A stretch of DNA of 64,000 nt, from the NCBI RefSeq assembly GCF_000237325.1, contig NC_017542.1:3444501-3508500 (forward strand), read 5' to 3'. Shown one piece after another: positions 61,150 to 64,000 of this stretch. The DNA comes from Paenibacillus polymyxa M1 (GTDB taxonomy: Bacteria; Bacillota; Bacilli; Paenibacillales; Paenibacillaceae). The notes beneath the pieces are model-generated. The model did no database searches, was not told the origin of the DNA, and saw nothing but the letters and a program-made list of their open reading frames with translations. The translations under genes were made by a program, and so were the position numbers. The stretch's first letter is position 1. The number at the start of each line of letters is the position of its first letter.

Positions 61150-61689
61150 CTATTCCACACGACTCTTAAAGCTTGGTGACTGAGAAACATTAGCGATGTA
61201 CACCGACACATTGGATACTGGAATTCCTGTAATTTCTTCCACATGGTCGTGTACCCCCTTTTGTACCTCGGAGGTTAACACCGGAATGGAGCTTTCCCCG
61301 TCAACAATCGCCCGAATCGTAATATCAAGTCCCGATTCCAACACACGAACGCGTGCTTTCAGATCCTGCATCCCGCGAAATCGGGAAGCCGCTTTGAGGC
61401 ACAGGTTTTCGATGGTATCCACCGAAATCTGAATGTCACCATATTCGGTTCGCTGATCAATAGAATGCTGTACGGTTTGGTTCCGTCGAATAGAGATATA
61501 AAAAACCCGAAGACTCAATAACAACAGAACTCCTGCAATAATCAAGCTGGTAAACCACACCACTCGCTCATCCTCAATGCTTAAAACATACGGAATGGCC
61601 CCGCTCAGGAGGAGGATGGCGAGAATGGAAATAATTCCGATACTTAAGCTGTACAAAAACAGCAGAAGTCTGTCCATAACTTTAGCCAC
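61150..61689 (-). CDS. amaP: Alkaline shock response membrane anchor AmaP
   Basis: 179 aa from the GTG at 61689, 11 bases after AAGGAGG; a GTG at 61698 is too close to that site. Two membrane helices (LLLFLYSLSIGIISILAILLL and VVWFTSLIIAGVLLLLSLRVFYI) precede a cytoplasmic Asp23-like domain (GDIQISVDTIENLCLKAASRFRGMQDLKARV). In Staphylococcus AmaP tethers Asp23 to the membrane; here YqhY would be the partner. Confidence 0.85.
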   Translation of the reverse strand: MAKVMDRLLLFLYSLSIGIISILAILLLSGAIPYVLSIEDERVVWFTSLIIAGVLLLLSLRVFYISIRRNQTVQHSIDQRTEYGDIQISVDTIENLCLKAASRFRGMQDLKARVRVLESGLDITIRAIVDGESSIPVLTSEVQKGVHDHVEEITGIPVSNVSVYIANVSQSPSFKSRVE

Positions 61690-61717
61690 GAAACGCACAG
61701 CCTCCTTAAATTAGAGT

Positions 61718-61747
61718 AAACCCTCGACCCATAAGGGTCGGGGGTTT
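61718..61747 (-). terminator. Attenuator-like hairpin between yqhY and amaP
   Basis: AAACCCCCGACCC and GGGTCGAGGGTTT form a 13-bp stem with a four-base loop. The following sequence has few T, so partial read-through is likely. Confidence 0.6.
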
Positions 61748-61762
61748 GTACAAAGTATCGCT

Positions 61763-62176
61763 CTATTTAACCCGTCCGGCGCCCAGCACTTCCGGCTCTT
61801 CTACTTTTTCAGCATTTTTGAATTGAACATCATGAATTTGCACGTTCACTTCTACCACGTTAAGACCTGTCATGTTTTCAATGGAACGCTTAACATTATG
61901 CTGAATAGCAGCAGCCACCTCAGGCAGACGGTTACCATACTCAATAATGACGGAGACGTCTACAGCAGCTTCACGCTGTCCGACTTCCACTTTTACACCT
62001 TTAGATAAATTTTTGCGGCCTAGCAGTTCGGCAAATCCGCCAGCAAATCCGCCACTCATTCCCGCTACACCTGGTACTTCAACGGTAGCCAGTCCGGCAA
62101 TGACTTCAATAACTTCCGGGGCAATTTGAATTTCCCCAATTTCTGTACGTTCGAATTCGGTTGGCACTGTGCTCAT
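61763..62176 (-). CDS. yqhY: Asp23/Gls24 family envelope stress protein YqhY
   Basis: 137 aa. An Asp23-fold protein: IQIAPEVIEVIAGLATVEVPGVAGMSGG, then VEVGQREAAVDVSVIIEYGNRLPEVAAAIQHNVKRSIENMTGLNVVEVNVQIHDV. In B. subtilis, yqhY lies next to accBC and its loss disturbs acetyl-CoA carboxylase control and lipid balance. The same neighbourhood is kept here, 125 bases after accC. Confidence 0.93.
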   Translation of the reverse strand: MSTVPTEFERTEIGEIQIAPEVIEVIAGLATVEVPGVAGMSGGFAGGFAELLGRKNLSKGVKVEVGQREAAVDVSVIIEYGNRLPEVAAAIQHNVKRSIENMTGLNVVEVNVQIHDVQFKNAEKVEEPEVLGAGRVK

Positions 62177-62301
62177 ACCTTCAACACCTTTCGGTCAAAA
62201 TAAGTTTCATTCCAGCTTTGGATATCAAAGCAGACATGCTCACTTATTATCCATACTATATCATTTGGCGTTCATTATGACAAACTGAGGAAATATACCG
62301 A

Positions 62302-63645
62302 TTAAACTTCGTTTTCCTCCAAAAATTTAATATCAAAATCGCCTTCAATAAAGGTCGGATGCTCTAGCAAGCGCTGGTGAAAAGAAATCGTTGTGGGTAT
62401 GCCCTCAATAGCAAACTCAGCTAAAGCCCGCTTCATTTTGGCAATCGCCTCCTGCCGTGTAGGCGCCCATACAATCAGCTTGGCAATCATAGAGTCATAA
62501 TAAGGAGGAATGCTATAACCTGGATAAGCAGCGCTGTCTACCCGTACTCCAGGACCGCCTGGAGGCAGATAAAATCCGATTTTACCCGGTGCAGGCATAA
62601 AATTACGATCCGGGTCCTCAGCATTAATGCGGCATTCTATTGCCCAGCCATTAATCGTGACTTCTTCCTGAGTAAAGGAAAGCGGATGCCCTTCAGCGAC
62701 CGAAATCATTTCTTTAATCAGGTCTACACCGGTAATCATTTCTGTTACTGGATGTTCTACCTGAATACGAGTGTTCATTTCCATGAAATAGAATTTATTG
62801 TCCGGGCCAAGCAAAAATTCAAGCGTACCTGCACCAGAGTATTGAACGGCCAAAGCTGCACGAACAGCTGCCTGTCCCATTTCTTCACGCACGTCCTGCG
62901 AAAGTACTGGACATGGTGCTTCCTCCAACAACTTCTGACGACGACGCTGTACAGAGCAGTCCCGTTCGCCCAAATAGGCAACATTACCATGCTTGTCCGC
63001 TATGATCTGTATTTCCACGTGTTTCATACCGGTCAAATATTTTTCCAGATACACACCCGCATTGCCAAAGGCCTTTTGCGCTTCCTGCTGAGCAGTAGTG
63101 ATTTGTTGAATAAGGTTATCCTCATCTTCGGCGATACGAATACCTTTACCACCACCACCTGCTGTGGCCTTGATAATGACCGGATATCCGATATCACGTG
63201 CGATGCTGATTGCATCCTGCACATCCTCAACCAGTCCGTCTGAACCTGGAATAACCGGAACCCCGGCATCCTTCATGGTCTGCTTGGCTACAGCCTTGTC
63301 TCCCATTTTGTTAATTGCTTCAGGAGAAGGTCCGATAAACGTAATATTGCACGATTCGCAAATTTCAGCGAAGTCTGCATTTTCCGCCAAAAACCCGTAA
63401 CCTGGATGAATGGCATCACATTCAGTTAATGTAGCAACACTCATCAGGTTCGTAAAATTAAGGTAGCTGTCCTTAGACAACGTCGGTCCGATACAGTAAG
63501 CCTCATCTGCGAGACGCACATGTAACGAATCCTTGTCAGCTTCCGAATAAACGGCAACTGTCGAAATATTCATTTCGCGGCAAGCGCGAATGATACGAAC
63601 TGCAATTTCTCCACGGTTCGCGATTAATACTTTTTGAAATGTCAT
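62302..63645 (-). CDS. accC: Acetyl-CoA carboxylase, biotin carboxylase subunit
   Basis: 447 aa. ATP-dependent carboxylation of biotin on AccB, first step of fatty-acid synthesis. ATP-grasp motifs: [20 protein letters not shown] at the start, [20 protein letters not shown] (about 155-175), [20 protein letters not shown] and [24 protein letters not shown]. The end ([20 protein letters not shown]) is usual. It follows accB by about 60 bases. Confidence 0.97.
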   Translation of the reverse strand: MTFQKVLIANRGEIAVRIIRACREMNISTVAVYSEADKDSLHVRLADEAYCIGPTLSKDSYLNFTNLMSVATLTECDAIHPGYGFLAENADFAEICESCNITFIGPSPEAINKMGDKAVAKQTMKDAGVPVIPGSDGLVEDVQDAISIARDIGYPVIIKATAGGGGKGIRIAEDEDNLIQQITTAQQEAQKAFGNAGVYLEKYLTGMKHVEIQIIADKHGNVAYLGERDCSVQRRRQKLLEEAPCPVLSQDVREEMGQAAVRAALAVQYSGAGTLEFLLGPDNKFYFMEMNTRIQVEHPVTEMITGVDLIKEMISVAEGHPLSFTQEEVTINGWAIECRINAEDPDRNFMPAPGKIGFYLPPGGPGVRVDSAAYPGYSIPPYYDSMIAKLIVWAPTRQEAIAKMKRALAEFAIEGIPTTISFHQRLLEHPTFIEGDFDIKFLEENEV

Positions 63646-63706
63646 GACTTTATCCTCCCTGGGAGCAGTCTTGCCGAACCCTCAAAAAAGGGGACAAACA
63701 AGCTTC

Positions 63707-64000
63707 TTACTCCGGTTTCACAAGGAACAATGGCTGGCCATACTCAACCAACTGTCCGTTTTCGGCCAAAATTTCAACAATTTCGCCCTTCACTTCAGCT
63801 TCCAACTCGTTCATCAACTTCATCGCTTCAATAATACATACCGTTGTTTTATCGCCTACTTTACTGCCGATACTCACATACGGTGCCGTATCCGGGGATG
63901 AAGAACTATAGAAAGTGCCCACCATCGGAGATACGATTTTATGTAGATTGCTTGCATATTCCTTCGGTTCCCCAGCAGTTGCATGTCCAACATCGGACTG
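63707..64000 (-). CDS. accB: Biotin carboxyl carrier protein (partial, 5' end outside window)
   Basis: The frame is open to the right edge; the visible part is 97 codons including the stop. The biotinyl domain is complete: [34 protein letters not shown] with the biotinylated Lys, and [13 protein letters not shown] at the end. The upstream part ([18 protein letters not shown]) is the usual Ala/Pro/Glu linker region. It is paired with accC. Confidence 0.95.
   Translation of the reverse strand, partial: QSDVGHATAGEPKEYASNLHKIVSPMVGTFYSSSSPDTAPYVSIGSKVGDKTTVCIIEAMKLMNELEAEVKGEIVEILAENGQLVEYGQPLFLVKPE

Noticed and set aside
1..64000. CRISPR arrays, tRNA or rRNA genes
   Set aside because: No regularly spaced direct repeats, cloverleaf ends or rRNA-like conserved stretches were seen in the intergenic DNA.

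Overview
The window is a chromosomal segment of an endospore-forming Firmicute. Gene content, protein sequences and gene order point to Paenibacillus, probably the P. polymyxa group; that assignment is inference, without a database search. Almost every gene lies on the minus strand, and the order follows the sporulation and housekeeping arc of Bacillus subtilis: resD, rluB, spmB, spmA, dacB | scpB, scpA, ribH, ribB, ribE | ppiB, lysA, spoVAF, spoVAB, spoVAA, sigF, spoIIAB, spoIIAA, dacF | punA, xerD, yqzK, fur, spoIIM, yqxK, nudF | lipB, bkdB, bkdAB, bkdAA, lpdV | spo0A, spoIVB, recN, argR, tlyA, dxs, ispA, xseB, xseA, folD, nusB, the yqhY group, accC, accB. Both ends cut genes: resD on the left and accB on the right.

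Region by region. 1-6.3 kb: respiration regulator, a sigma-E-type dacB-spmA-spmB operon, the spore transglutaminase tgl (plus strand), gerW/ytfJ and a DUF2953 membrane protein. 6.3-10.8 kb: scpAB and an FMN-riboswitch operon that contains only ribE, ribB and ribH; ribD and the GTP cyclohydrolase II domain are absent. 10.9-16.5 kb: a two-gene 2-oxoacid:ferredoxin oxidoreductase with fused subunits, ppiB and lysA. 16.6-22.5 kb: the spoVA group, the spoIIA operon and dacF. 22.6-25.8 kb: a tail-spike-like beta-helix protein and a divergent O-antigen-ligase-like membrane protein, inserted between dacF and punA. 25.8-33.3 kb: punA to lipB, including two very small plus-strand genes, an mciZ homologue and a Prli42-like membrane peptide. 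33.2-39.1 kb: branched-chain 2-oxoacid dehydrogenase operon. 39-41.7 kb: thymidine kinase, spo0M and two small unknowns. 41.7-48.7 kb: a variable block holding an IS150-group insertion sequence, a chemoreceptor, a methyltransferase, a secreted beta-helix protein and one unknown. 48.7-64 kb: spo0A through accB, closely syntenic with Bacillus.

Sporulation control can be read in the DNA. There are candidate sigma-H promoters with 0A boxes before spo0A and spoIIAA, a consensus-perfect sigma-G promoter before spoVAA, a sigma-E-like promoter before dacB, a sigma-F-like one before ytfJ and an ECF-type one before spo0M. Together these genes cover entry (Spo0A), forespore commitment (SpoIIAA/AB/sigma-F), engulfment (SpoIIM), the SpoIVB checkpoint signal, cortex modification (DacB, DacF, SpmAB), coat cross-linking (Tgl) and dipicolinate transport (SpoVA).

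The strongest non-routine observations are: an IS element inserted with a 4-bp duplication exactly into the loop of an intrinsic terminator; the beta-helix/ligase cassette inside a forespore locus; the riboflavin operon without two of its activities; a thymidine kinase with an altered P-loop; and a dyad placed over the probable start of the bkdAA transcript. I found no CRISPR array, tRNA, rRNA or complete prophage.
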